DNA of 64,000 nucleotides, taken from assembly GCA_012295275.1 (NCBI GenBank), contig CM022679.1, positions 8,077,169-8,141,168 on the forward strand. Reading direction: 5' to 3'. Under the pieces are notes generated by a model. The model was not told where the DNA came from. It searched no databases and worked only from the letters and a program-made list of their open reading frames with translations. This stretch comes from Chrysomallon squamiferum (Eukaryota > Mollusca > Gastropoda > Neomphalida > Peltospiridae). The translations under genes and the position numbers were made by a program. Below, piece after piece: positions 26,946 through 38,585 of the stretch. Numbering within the stretch: position 1 is the first letter of the stretch; every line of letters begins with the position of its first letter.

Positions 26946-27267
26946 TAAATTCATTAAAATTCACATTAAAATACTCTAGAAAATAACATAACCTGAACAT
27001 AAAGTTTTGGAAATAATAAAAATAAGAAGTAGAAATTAGTATATTGTAGATGTATTTTAAAGTACTATAGCAAATAATATAGCATTAAAATAAACTATAA
27101 AGAAACTAAAGAAATGATAAAAGCAAGTACTAGAAAGTAATACACACGATCTTTTAATAACTGATAATAATCTGGATATATTTTAAATCCACTGTCCTAT
27201 GATTAAGTACAGATTTAGATCTTGTTTCTGATGTACTGTAGATTATAATTATTGAAAATGTCAAAGT
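23107..27267. other. Array spacer between copies 3 and 4
   Basis: Left part: 5' flank of copy 3, including a stretch (23107-23445) that reappears inverted at about 42425-42757. Middle: reused array modules (24320-24620; the TCACTCGTGTGTCATCCATG module near 24980; the GGATAGGAT module near 25195), AAT/GAT repeats at 23812-23868, GACA/GATA repeats at 24790-24910 and (AT)n at about 26919-26939. Right part: 3' flank of copy 4 with its conserved block near 26308-26370. No gene seen. Confidence 0.65.
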
Positions 27268-29187
27268 TCAAGGTGAAGCTGCAGTCAGTAAAGTGATGTA
27301 ACACAACGCAAAGCGTGGCGTGAGAAAACCTGCAGAATTCGTTGAGTCTACCGGATCAGTGTCTACCGGCTCCGGAAAGAATTCCGGTCTTTCCCAAGGT
27401 GTTACCGGATCTCCCACCACTACGACAAATGACGTCAGAGGTGTCACAAAGCGATACTTCAGAGACATTTCCTGAGCCAAGCGTTCATATCTGTTCGCTT
27501 CTTCACTTGTTTCCGCTATGGCCATTTTCTTCAAGAGATCTTTAACTCTGAGGTAAGCGTAGAGTTTACAGATTCTGTCGGAATCTTCTTGCTTGTTCAG
27601 TTTCGTGTTCACTTTCAGGACAATCTGACCGGTCTTTGTTAATGCAGTAACGGTAACGTTAATTGTCTTCGTAGTGTCGTTTATTTTGCCGGCAGTAACA
27701 AGTTCAGTGCCGTCAAAATACTGGAGGTATTTATTCTGTGTCACTTCAGCGCTGTCGAAATTAAAGTTTATGACGATATTGAGCAACAAGGGAGTTTCTA
27801 TTTGAAAAAAGAAATCAGTAAGCTGCTTATCAGCATGTTCATCGACGTAAATTCTGACACACTTGCCGTTATTGTCCAAGGACAGTTTTTCTAAAAACTC
27901 GAAATCTAAATCAAATCCAAAAGCCAGTGAGAATATCGCAATTTGCGTCGTACCACTGTTTGCTTTCCGCACGTTGTCTTGAATTGTCTTAAGGACAGTG
28001 ACCCCTTCAGTAGGTTCTCCATCCGACAGAAACATAATGAGATTAGCTCGTGTTCCTGAAAGACTGAATGATGTTTGAAGTGAGCGGATGGCCTCCAACA
28101 AAGCCAAATTAATATTTGTGGAACCACCTGCTATTACATTTTGTTCTACGTACTGTTTGGCTGATTTAATATTCTCGCTGTTTGCGACTTGCGGTTCTTG
28201 GCGCCATTTTATGACAGTTCCATTGAACAAGATTAAGTTAAAAATATCTTCTTGCCGGAGCTTGTCAAATATGATCAAGAGTGATTCTCTTGTCTGATTT
28301 GTTTTATTGCCCGCCATCGATCCACTGATATCTATAAGAAATATAATGTTTTTGTTCAAAGGCGAAAGATCGCTGGGTGCCAGATAGTGAACGAAACAGC
28401 CGTTGTTGATGATCATCACTCCTCCGTCTCGTTTCTGGTTCACATCATACTGAACCTCAAATTCAACATTCATTCCACTCTGGTTATTGAACATAATTTG
28501 CTCTGCAGCTGATGGTTTGTAGTAGATGGTTCTAGAATCGGGAGACTCTCGAAGTTTTACACTGTCTCTGGAAACTGTCATGTTCTGAGTTCCGTTGCGA
28601 AGCTGAAAGTCAAATTGTTTGAAACCTTGTGGTTCCTCAAATTCTGCTTTTAATATAAGATCGCGAACAATTTGTTGAGGCTGAATAATGAATCTCTGAA
28701 CGTATCGAGAAAGTTTGCGTTTTAGCAGTTCTTGATAAGTGAGGTGAATCGAAACCTCAGAGTCTGCCGCCACACTGAAGCTAACCTTGTACGCATCCAT
28801 ACCTCTTTTTTCTGATCTTCCGAGTTGATTGATTTGCCAGGCTGTTTGACCTTTTTCTTTTGCATCGTCATATTTCTGTGTTTCATTCTTAGCGTACAGA
28901 TTTCCCAAATAAGCCGATCCATTAATCACCATGTAGAAAGTAGAAATAAACGCAGTTTCTGGAATCTGAAACACGATCGATGTGTCTTTGCTTTCATTCC
29001 CTTTGTTGATCATGCTGCTGTAGACATTAACGATTGCGAATCTCGATTCAACTTTAGACCAGATGTGAAATTCAGTTATTTCAATTTTGTTACCCTCATT
29101 AGCAGCTTTTCCATTCGAGTTTATCTCTGCCAGAACTGGAGAGAATAAAATACACAAGCTAAGTAAATGTAGTGAGCGTTTCATCAT
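27268..29187 (-). CDS. Copy 4: secreted VIT-VWA protein, intact, intronless
   Basis: 639 residues from tandem ATGs at 29187; the frame extends nine codons further only to a TTG. Domain order as in copy 3: signal peptide, VIT, VWA, FVTPLTS motif, hydrophobic end. Metal-site residues are all present (DISGSMAG, AGGSTNIN, SDGEPTEG). This is the most altered intact VWA in its last third: KLSWDNNG has become KLSLDNNG, an extra cysteine follows (GKCVRIY), and the next stretch reads VDEHADKQLTDFFFQIETPLL. The extra, potentially unpaired cysteine could allow disulfide-linked dimers (inference). The promoter-proximal block and 3' flank block are both conserved, so it is probably expressed. Confidence 0.92.
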   Translation of the reverse strand: MMKRSLHLLSLCILFSPVLAEINSNGKAANEGNKIEITEFHIWSKVESRFAIVNVYSSMINKGNESKDTSIVFQIPETAFISTFYMVINGSAYLGNLYAKNETQKYDDAKEKGQTAWQINQLGRSEKRGMDAYKVSFSVAADSEVSIHLTYQELLKRKLSRYVQRFIIQPQQIVRDLILKAEFEEPQGFKQFDFQLRNGTQNMTVSRDSVKLRESPDSRTIYYKPSAAEQIMFNNQSGMNVEFEVQYDVNQKRDGGVMIINNGCFVHYLAPSDLSPLNKNIIFLIDISGSMAGNKTNQTRESLLIIFDKLRQEDIFNLILFNGTVIKWRQEPQVANSENIKSAKQYVEQNVIAGGSTNINLALLEAIRSLQTSFSLSGTRANLIMFLSDGEPTEGVTVLKTIQDNVRKANSGTTQIAIFSLAFGFDLDFEFLEKLSLDNNGKCVRIYVDEHADKQLTDFFFQIETPLLLNIVINFNFDSAEVTQNKYLQYFDGTELVTAGKINDTTKTINVTVTALTKTGQIVLKVNTKLNKQEDSDRICKLYAYLRVKDLLKKMAIAETSEEANRYERLAQEMSLKYRFVTPLTSFVVVVGDPVTPWERPEFFPEPVDTDPVDSTNSAGFLTPRFALCYITLLTAASP

Positions 29188-29262
29188 TATAATTCTCTTC
29201 CAACAGTTGCGCAAGTGGAGTTAAACGTCTTTCTCTGCTGCCTGTTAAAAGCTTTTAAAAAT
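29188..29262 (-). promoter_or_regulatory. Conserved promoter-proximal block of copy 4
   Basis: TATA-like ATTTTTAAAAGC on the minus strand near 29249-29262, then AACAGGCAGCAGAGAAAGACG and GTTTAACTCCAC before the start. Confidence 0.4.
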
Positions 29263-30204
29263 ATGAGTGAGCTCCTTGTTCAGTTTATGTCGTTTATTAT
29301 ACAAGGAAGTTACCGAAGAGAAATATCCCCTACAAAAAAACCCTTTTGATGAACGATATAATGTATGTTTCTTTTAAAGGTGAAAAAGAAAAGTATATAA
29401 TAGACCACAAGGTGAGGTATATATTTTATACAAGGAAGATAGTATTTTATAGCTTAATGAACAATGCAAGTACCAAAAATTCTCACGTTAGTCAAAGTGT
29501 ATGTTAAAGTACAAACCATTTTAATTTACATAAAAGAAAAATATTAGATCGAATGTGTACAGTTTACTTCTATCTTATTGAAAATAACTGTTACAAATAA
29601 AATAAATAAAAAGGAAAATAACATGTCATTGGTGAGTCTTCAAAAATAAATTGTTAGTAAATAAATAAATGAGAAAACGAGGAGACAGAAAGACAGAGAG
29701 ACACATAGGCAGATAGATGCATAGGTGGATGGATGCATAAACGGACGGATAGACGAACATATACATAGATAGACAGACAGATAAAATTTATATTAAAAAA
29801 CCCAGCTTAAACATTAAACTATCCAATAACTGTCTTAGATCTTCACTCGTGTGTCATCCATACATTTATGTTTCGTTATAACCAGCTGAAAACATCGATG
29901 CACATTCTTTTAAACTCAGATGCTTCAGTACTTCTCAGTGTTCAACTGTCAAAATAAATTTGGAATAATAAATCTGAATGTATGCCCCTATCCCAAACAA
30001 TGTAAATTTTTCACCAGTTATTTGTAATTTTAAGTATTTTTATATCACTTTCTTCAAACGCTGGATAGGATCAATGTCGATACAAGATATGATTTCAGAC
30101 AACATAAATATAAATGTTGTCTTCAATAAATCAGTTCTTCTATATTGATTTATTTTCAGACACATTTACTTTTCTTAACATTCTAAACAAAACACCAAGT
30201 AAAA

Positions 30205-30235
<31 letters not shown>

Positions 30236-33200
30236 ATTAATTAATTAATTAATTAATAAATTGTTTTTAAAGATACATGCTGACTTAGTTTTAAGCATTG
30301 TGAAAACAAATGTCACTAACCATCTGTTTAAATATCAGTATTTGAATTATGTCCACAAAATACTAAGTCAAAGTTATTATGTATGTAACGAATAATTTAA
30401 TTTCCATAACTCAACAATCGCGGTGAATAATGTCATGTAATACTAAAATGACTGAATAAAATAAATTAACCTTTAAATTGAACAAAAGATTACGTTATGA
30501 AATATAATAGGAATACTTGTTTTAAAAGGTATTTAACAAAATAAATAACTAACATGAATAAAATAATGAAATAAAACAAAGTTACAAACAAATAATTAAA
30601 TAAATAAATAAACGTATAATTAAATAAATATAATAATTAAGTATAAGATAAAAGAAAAAATGACAATACAATCAAATTCAATAAAATGAAAATAAATAAA
30701 TAAAAGTAATTAATAAAAGTAAAATAAATGAAACAAAATATGATTTAAAATATGAATGATCTCCTAGTGCAATTCATATCGTTTAATATTTACAGCAAGG
30801 AAGTTATCGAAGAGAAGAATAGAAAAAAGAACTATTTGAAACCTTTTATCAGCTGTAGTATAAAAGCTGTTACAAGTCCTGTTTTTATTAACAGCATATT
30901 AGCATAATTTATTTTCATACCAGAGAAACAAGAACGATTTGAAAAAACCTAAAAATCCTAAATAAAGGGGCACTTCTGAAATTTTAGGGGGGTCAGGACA
31001 TCTTGGATCTCCCCTCTAGATCCGCGACAGAGCCACACAGAAGGAGACACACCTATCCAGTTGCCTTCGGCAAAGATCGAACGGTTGACTTGCTGCAAAA
31101 AAAAATCCCCCTACAAAAATCACCTTTTGATCAACGATAAAATGTATGTTTCTTTTAGAGGTGAAAAAGAAAAGTGTATAATAGACCACAAGGTGAGGTA
31201 TATATTTTTATACAAGGAAGTTAGCATTTTATAGCTTAGTGAACAATGCAAGTATCAAAAATTGTCACGTTAGTCAAAGTGTATGTTAAAGTACAAACCA
31301 TTTTAATTTACATTAAATATATATATATTAGGCAGAATGTGAACAGTTTACTTCTATCTTTTTGAAAATAACTCTTACAAATAAAATAAATAAAAAGCAA
31401 AATGACTACATTGGTGAGTCTTCAAAAACAAATTTTTATAAATAAATCAATAAATAAATCAATAAATATAGATAAATGCAAAAAAGGACGGACAGACAAG
31501 CATATAGATAGATAGACAGACAGATAGGCAGACAGACAGTGAGACAGATATGTTAAATAATGTTTATATTTTTAAAAACCCAGCTTGAACATTAAATTAC
31601 AAATAACTGTCTTAGGTCTTCACTCGTGTGTCATCCATGCATTTATGTTTCGTTATAACCAGCTCAAAACATCGATGTACATTCTTTTAAACTTCGACGC
31701 TTCAGTACTTCTCAATGTTCAGCTGTCAAAATAAACTTGGAGTAATAAATCTGAAGTATGCTCCTATCCCAAACAATGTATATTTTTCACCAGTTATTTG
31801 TAATTTTAAGTATTTTTATTTCACTTTGTTCAAACGTAGGATAGGATCAATGTCGATACAAGATATGATTTCAGACAACATAAATATAAATGTTGCCTTC
31901 AATAAATCAGTTCTTCAATATTGATTTATTTTCAGACACATTTACATTTATTTACATTCTAAACAAAACACCAAGAAAAATAAGATAATAAATAAATAAA
32001 TAAATAAATTTTAAAGACACATGCTTACATATTTTTAAGCACTGTGAAAACAAAAAAATGTGTACCAACCATCTGCTTACATATCAGTGTTTGAATTATG
32101 TCCACAAGATACTAAGTCAAAGTTATTATGTATGTAACGAATAATTACATAACTGAACAATCGCTGTGACTAATGCCATCTATTAATAAAAAATAACTGA
32201 ATAAAATAAATTAATCTTTAAATTGAATAAAAGATCACATATAATAGGAACAGTTATTTAAAAAAAAAAAAAAAAAAATAAATAAACTAAAGTAAATAAA
32301 ATAATGAAATAAAACAAAGAAACAAACAAATAATTAATAAATAAATAAACGTATAATTAAATAAATATATTAATTAAGTATAAGATAAAAGAAAAAATGA
32401 CAAATCAATCAAATTCAATAAAATGAAAATAAATAAACAAAATTAATTTTAAAAGTAAAATAAATGAAACAAAATATGATTTAAAATATGAATGATCTCC
32501 TAGATCAATTTATATTTTTTAATATTTACAGCAAGGAAGTTATCGAAGAGAAGAATAGAAAAAATAACCTATTTGAAACCTTTTATCAGCTGTGCTATAA
32601 AAGCTGTTACAAGTCCTGTTTTCATTAATAGCATATTAACATAATTTATTTTCATACCAGAGAAACCAGAACGATTTGAAAAAACTTAAAAATCCTAAAT
32701 AAAGGGGCACTTCTGATTTAAATGATTTACTGTTATGAGCTGTTGTATAAACGTTGGCACCATTCCCGTTTCCTTTAATAGCGTACTGACGTAATTTATT
32801 TTCGCACCCCAGAAACAGGAAGATGTGTCATGATGAATGTCTAATGTGTTTGTTATGATAACAGCGCATGGAAATAAATAGTTTGCTTTCTGATTTAACA
32901 AACAAGTCAAAAATCAAACATATGACAAGAAGACTAATTATAAAACAGAAGTGTCGTGTTTTGAAACAAGTCGTGTGTGTGTGTCTATGCATGTGTGTGT
33001 ATACGTGTGTGTATATATGTATGTGTGTGTTTAAATATTTACACATACATACATACACATATAGAGTGAGAGACACTGAGACAGTTGTCCCGTTTACTCG
33101 TCTACATGTACATACTCTTTGAATTAAATCTCGACACCATGGTATCAACTGCGCTACAGCATAACTGAGAGCGTTTCTTCGCTAGTTTGTTTTTCACATC

Positions 33201-34824
33201 CTCTGTTTTCTGTATGTATTCTACATACTGGTGAAAATACTCTTTAACTATGATACTAATTATAAAACCTGTATATTATTTATTATTATTATTATTATTA
33301 TTATGATTATTATTAACAATAATAATAAGAAAAAACAATGCACCAAAAAAAAAAAAAAAAAAAAAAAACAGAAGAAGAAGAAAATAAATAAATAAATAAA
33401 TATATAAATAAATAAATAATATAAAAATTATTTTAAAAAAAGGGAGAAGAAGACGAAAAGAGTATGTAAGAAAACTTTTTAGAAATTTAATATCAACTGA
33501 TCATTTTTAATACTTACATTTTAATTCGGACATTTTTTTAATTAAAAAATCGTTTGTGTTTCTCGACACCGGTTATATTAATTAATTACAATACACAAAC
33601 TATTTAATCTCCACATAAACATTTCCTTTGTGAGCTGTAATAGATAAACCAAAAGAAAAACAATAGACTAAGTGAAATAAATAAACGATAAAATAAAACA
33701 TGATTAAACTGACAAATAAATATTGTAAAAAAAAAAGCAATAAAGTAAAATAAAATAGCATTAAATACAATAAATAAAAAATCAGAAATAGAAAAGCAAG
33801 AAAGAAGAAAAACAAAGTAACCTAGACCACTGAATCTAAAATGATTTCACTGTAATTCTTCCTCTAATCTTTCTCACGAAATATTATTAATAATTCCATT
33901 CAAACTTTGTTGAATTATTCATCATTTTAAGAAGTAAAGTCCTAGAAACAGCGGTTGACATGACAGTATCTTTGACACTGTAAGTGAGAGAATTCTGGGG
34001 CATCGTCAGTCATAATACTTTGCTTGGTCTGTTATTTCTACATCTGAATTTAAAATATTCTAGCAGCAACGAAGAAGCTGTCAAGCTTACTGGTGAAGCA
34101 TTATTCTGAGGTATGTTTGGTCGGAGGATCAAATCTCCTTAGTTTTTGTCCATTTACACTATTTTTAACTATCATCATTACCACACAAAGTGTTTTATGT
34201 CTATGAAAAGGTGAAAATATAAAAAGTTATCTTGCTGCTAATGGAAAAAGAGTGGCTATGAAGACAAATGAAGACATAGAAGTTTTTTTTTTTTTTTTTC
34301 TTGTTGTTTTGTTTTTATTATTTCTGGTAACAGTGATTGACGTGGAGAGCCAAAATTCTATTTTCTTCTTGGATAGTGTCATGTAAGTCAGGACAAAATA
34401 AATAAAATCTTAAATATTAGTAGGTTAATACGTCAAGAAAAACCAAATGATCCGCCTAGTAAAAGACTAATAAATATCTAAATATATACTCTATAAACAT
34501 AGTTACAAAATTTGAAATAATGAAGCTTAATTTTAACTTTTTTGGATACCAAAGAAATAACATAGAAGCAGTAAAAATTAATATATACTTTTGAATACAG
34601 ATTTTAAATTCATTAAAATTTATATCAATGAAAACTATAAGTTAAAATAAAATTAAACTTTTTTTGGATACTAAAGAAATGTTAAAAGCAAGTAATAGAA
34701 AGTAATACACACGGTCTTATAATAACTCATAATCATCTGGATATATTTTAAATCCTTTGTCGTCTGTTTAACTAGAGATTTATATACGTTCTCTGATGTA
34801 TTGTAGATTATAATTCTTCCGAGT
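29263..34824. other. Expanded spacer between copies 4 and 5 with repeated flank modules
   Basis: The upstream flank module is present in two successive copies: about 29280-30770 and 30775-32500, and a third begins there. Landmarks recurring in order are AAAAGTGTATAATAGACCACA or close variants, TCACTCGTGTGTCATCCAT, GCTGGATAGGAT-like, TTGAATTATGTCCACAA and ATGATCTCCTAGTGCAATT. A GC-richer insert near 30960-31080 matches one at 55500-55610. Simple repeats: (AAAT)/(TTAA) near 30198-30260, poly-A near 32258-32278, GT-rich near 32970-33030 and poly-A near 33343-33368. The left-hand 3' flank block of copy 5 is near 33940-34000. No gene seen. Confidence 0.6.
30836..31080. repeat. Interspersed module shared with 32570-32710 and 55500-55610
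   Basis: AACCTTTTATCAGCTGT...AAAAATCCTAAATAAAGGGGC occurs at 30836-30972 and 32570-32710. The following GC-richer part with CATCTTGGATCTCCCCTCTA occurs at about 31008-31030 and again at about 55572-55600, there too after AAATCCTAAATAAA. It looks like the end of a dispersed mobile element; class not determined. Confidence 0.55.
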
Positions 34825-36723
34825 TCATAGCAAAGCTGCAGTCAGTAAAGTGATGTAAAACAACGCAAAGCGTGGCGTGAGAAAACCTGCAGAATTCTTC
34901 GGGTCTGGAAAGAATTCCGGTCTTTCCCAAAGTGTTACCGCATCTCCCTCAACTACGACAAATGACGTCAGAGGTGTCACAAAGCCATACTTCAGCGATA
35001 TTTCCTGAGCCAAGCGTTCATATCTGTCCGCTTCTTCGGCTGTGTTCGCAACGGCCATTTTCTTCAAGAGATCTTTAACTCTGAGGTAAGCATAGAGTTT
35101 ACAGATTCTGTCGGAATCTTCTTGCTTGTTCAGTTTCGAGTTGACATTCAGGAAAATCTGACCATCCTTTGATAATCCAACAACGATGACACTAACTGAC
35201 TTCTTAGCGTCGTTTAGTTTGCCGGCAGTAACGAGCTCAGTGCCGTCAAAATACTGGAGGTACTTGTTCTGTGTCACTTCAGCACTGTCGAAATTATAGT
35301 TTACGGCGATATTGAGCAACACAGGATTTTCTATTTGAGAAAAGAAATCAGTAAGCTGCTTTTCAGCATCTTCATCGTCGTAAATTCTGAGAGTTTCGCC
35401 GTTATTGTCCCAAGACAGTTTCTTCAAAAAGTCGAAATCTAAATCAAATCCAAAAGCCAGTGAGAATATTGCAATTAGTTTCGTTCCATTGTTCGCTGCC
35501 CGTACCTTTTCATGAATTGTCTTGAGATCAGTGACCCCTGCAGTCGGTTTTCCGTCCGATAGAAACATAATGAGATTAGCTCGAGTTCCTGAAAGACTGA
35601 ATGATCTTTGTAGCGAGCGGATGGCTTCCATCATTGCCCAGTTAATATTTGTGGAACCATTTGCTCTTACATTTTCTTCTACATACTGTTTGGCTAATTT
35701 AATATTTTCGCTGTTTGCAACTTGTGGTTCTTGGCGCCATTTTAGGACATACCCATTGAACAAGATTAAGTTAAAAACATCTTCTGGCCGGAGCTTGTCA
35801 AATATGATCAAGAGTGATTCTCTTGTACGATTTATTTTATTTTTGCCCTCCATCGATCCACTGATATCTATAAGAAATATAATGTTTTTGTTCAAAGGCG
35901 AAAGATCACTGGGTGCCAGATAGTGAACGAAACAGCCGTTGTTGATGATCATCACTCCTCCATCTCGTTTCTGGTTCACATCATACTCAACCTCAAATTC
36001 AACGTTCATTCCACTCTGGTTATTGTACGTAATTTGCTCTGCAGCTGATGGTTTGTAGTAGATTGTTCTAGAATCGGGAAACTCTCGAAGTTTTACACTG
36101 TCTCCGGAAAATTTCATTCTCTGAGTTCCGTTGCGAAGTTGAAAGTCAAATTGTTTGAAACCTTGTGGTTCCTCGAATTCTGCTTTTAATATAAGATCGC
36201 GAACAATTTGTTGAGGCTGGATAATGAATCTCTGAACGTATCGAGAAAGTTTGCGTTTTAGCAGTTCTTGATAAGTGAGGTGAATCGAAACCTGAGAATC
36301 AGCCGCCACACTGAAGCTAACCTTGTACGCGTCCATATCTCTTTTTTCTGATCTTTCGAGATGAGTGATTTGCCAAGCGGGTTTACCTTTTCCTTCTGCA
36401 TCGTCATTCTTTTCTGTTTCATTCTTAACATAAAATTTTCCTGAATATGCCGATCCATTAATCACCATGTTGAAAGTAGAAATAAAAGCAGTTTCTGGAA
36501 TCTGAAACACCATAGATGTGTCTTTGCTTTGATTCCCTCTGTTGATCATGCTGCTGTAGACATTGACGATTGCAAATCTGGACTCAACTTTAGACCAGAT
36601 GTGAAATTCAGCTATTTCAATTTTGTTATCCTCATTAGCTGCTTTTCCATTCGAGTTTATCTCTGCCACAACAGGAGATAATAAAATACACAAACTAAGT
36701 AAATGTAGTGAACGTTTCATCAT
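34825..36723 (-). CDS. Copy 5: secreted VIT-VWA protein, intact, intronless, diverged VIT domain
   Basis: 632 residues from tandem ATGs at 36723. Same plan as copy 3 but with several particular features. The VIT core YDDAKGKGQTAW is changed to NDDAEGKGKPAW, losing a tyrosine otherwise kept in the family. The first MIDAS loop has an extra residue (DISGSMEGKNKIN). The second reads ANGSTNINWAMMEA and the third SDGKPTAG. The C-terminal linker is shortened, lacking the PVDTDPVDST stretch, and the hydrophobic end is TLLTAALL. All metal-binding residues are kept and the frame is open throughout. Its promoter TATA-like core is the most degenerate of the intact genes. Confidence 0.92.
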   Translation of the reverse strand: MMKRSLHLLSLCILLSPVVAEINSNGKAANEDNKIEIAEFHIWSKVESRFAIVNVYSSMINRGNQSKDTSMVFQIPETAFISTFNMVINGSAYSGKFYVKNETEKNDDAEGKGKPAWQITHLERSEKRDMDAYKVSFSVAADSQVSIHLTYQELLKRKLSRYVQRFIIQPQQIVRDLILKAEFEEPQGFKQFDFQLRNGTQRMKFSGDSVKLREFPDSRTIYYKPSAAEQITYNNQSGMNVEFEVEYDVNQKRDGGVMIINNGCFVHYLAPSDLSPLNKNIIFLIDISGSMEGKNKINRTRESLLIIFDKLRPEDVFNLILFNGYVLKWRQEPQVANSENIKLAKQYVEENVRANGSTNINWAMMEAIRSLQRSFSLSGTRANLIMFLSDGKPTAGVTDLKTIHEKVRAANNGTKLIAIFSLAFGFDLDFDFLKKLSWDNNGETLRIYDDEDAEKQLTDFFSQIENPVLLNIAVNYNFDSAEVTQNKYLQYFDGTELVTAGKLNDAKKSVSVIVVGLSKDGQIFLNVNSKLNKQEDSDRICKLYAYLRVKDLLKKMAVANTAEEADRYERLAQEISLKYGFVTPLTSFVVVEGDAVTLWERPEFFPDPKNSAGFLTPRFALFYITLLTAALL

Positions 36724-36800
36724 AATAAATCTCTTCCAACAGTTCTGCAATTGGAGTTAAACGTCTTACTCTGCTGCCTGTGAGAAGCTTTGTGAAAGTA
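36724..36800 (-). promoter_or_regulatory. Promoter-proximal block of copy 5 (degenerate TATA)
   Basis: The CAGGCAGCAGAGTAAGACG part is kept, but the core reads TTTCACAAAGC on the minus strand near 36784-36798 in place of the T/A-rich form of the others. Confidence 0.3.
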
Positions 36801-37052
36801 AAAATTATCTCCTACTCGAATTGATATCTTTTACTGATTACAGGAAGGACGTTACTGAAGGGAAGAATAGACAAAAGATAGGGCTAAATAGATGAAATGT
36901 TTTCTTTAGTCAAAGAGAAATTTGAAACCTTATTATAACCTGAGGTAAAAAGCTAATACAAAACATGATTCCAGTAAAAACATATTAACATAATTGATTT
37001 ACGCTCGACAGAAGCAAGAACAGCTTTTATCATTCAAATAAGGTATACATTA

Positions 37053-37102
<50 letters not shown>

Positions 37103-37630
37103 TATTTGTGGTTTCGCAGGGAAGATGTGTACTGATGTGTGTCTAATGTGTTTGTAATGCTAAGAATGTATGGTATTTAATAATTAGCTTTCTGCTTCAA
37201 CAAAGAAGTCAAAAACCAAAATTCAAAAACAAGAAAAGAAAACTAAAGAAATAGGAAAGAAATAAAAAAACCTCTTAATCTCAAAACAGTACTAGTCTGT
37301 GTGTTATTATATATATATATATATATTATATATATATATATATATATACATACACATAAACACACACATACATGTATATTTTATCTATCACACTTAAGTC
37401 CACAATGTTTTAATGTAAAATGAAAGAGTCATAATTTTATACTGAATTAAATAACACTGTTCTTAAGGTTTATATACAATTTTTTAATTTGTTACGGGAT
37501 TTTTTTATTTTTTTTTTTATATGTTATTATTAGTATTGTGTGTTATATTGTCTTATATAACGATTATTTAATGTCATGTCATGACGGGGTATATATTTAA
37601 TTAGTTGTTTATTATTATTATTATTATTTA

Positions 37631-37709
<79 letters not shown>

Positions 37710-38085
37710 TTTTTTTTTTTTTTTTTTTTTGGTATTCCCCAACTTATAACTGTACATAAACTGACCAAGGTAGCTAATTTACATTTACGAATTTCGGTAT
37801 AAAAGGCTTTTTACTGTCTGTAAACTCGTATAAACGAGAAAGAAAACTTGTTTCCATTCCCATCTTAGCTGAAAGATACTTTGTCATCTGAGATTCTGCT
37901 AACTGCTTTGTTCTGTACTTATTCTGTGCATCTGATATACGTATATACACATACACATACATACATAATAATACATTCGTATTTACGCATACATACATAC
38001 ATACATGTCCTGTACCAGTGCATTCCTGGATATTGTTTATATGCAGAGTCTAATAAGACGTACATAAGAGAATATTCAAAATCAT

Positions 38086-38125
<40 letters not shown>

Positions 38126-38553
38126 TTGTTCTTGGTAAAAGGTATGAACTACTGACTTGCTAACAAACAAAAACAAATAAAAAGAAGAAAAAAGATTTTG
38201 ATCACCAATAAAGCTGAAAAAGACGAAGGACGTATGTAATAGATAGCAAGATCTGATATATATTTTTTTTCAAGGAGGATAATAGTGTTATAACTGATTG
38301 AATAACACAAGTACCAAGACGTATCACGTTTTCTAGGAATATGTTAAAGTACATACGATTAAAAAATGTGAAGAGTTTACTTCTATCTTTTTGAAAATAA
38401 TGCTTACAAATTAGTTAGATAAAAAGCAAGTACCAAGACGTATCACGTTTTCAATTAGTCTCACTGTGAATAGTTTACTTCTATCGTTTTGAAAATAACG
38501 CTTAGAAATTAATTACATAAAAAGTAAATTGACATATGACTGGTAAAATCTGG

Positions 38554-38585
<32 letters not shown>

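Noticed and set aside
29188-29214. Nine-codon N-terminal extension (RNCWKRII) of copies 4, 5, 6, 7, 9 and 11
   Set aside because: Opens only at TTG or CTG-type codons. The tandem ATG directly before the signal peptide is the sensible start; the extension would bury the signal peptide.
37530-37802. Asn-rich or Ile-rich frames in the ATT tract
   Set aside because: Simple-repeat translations.
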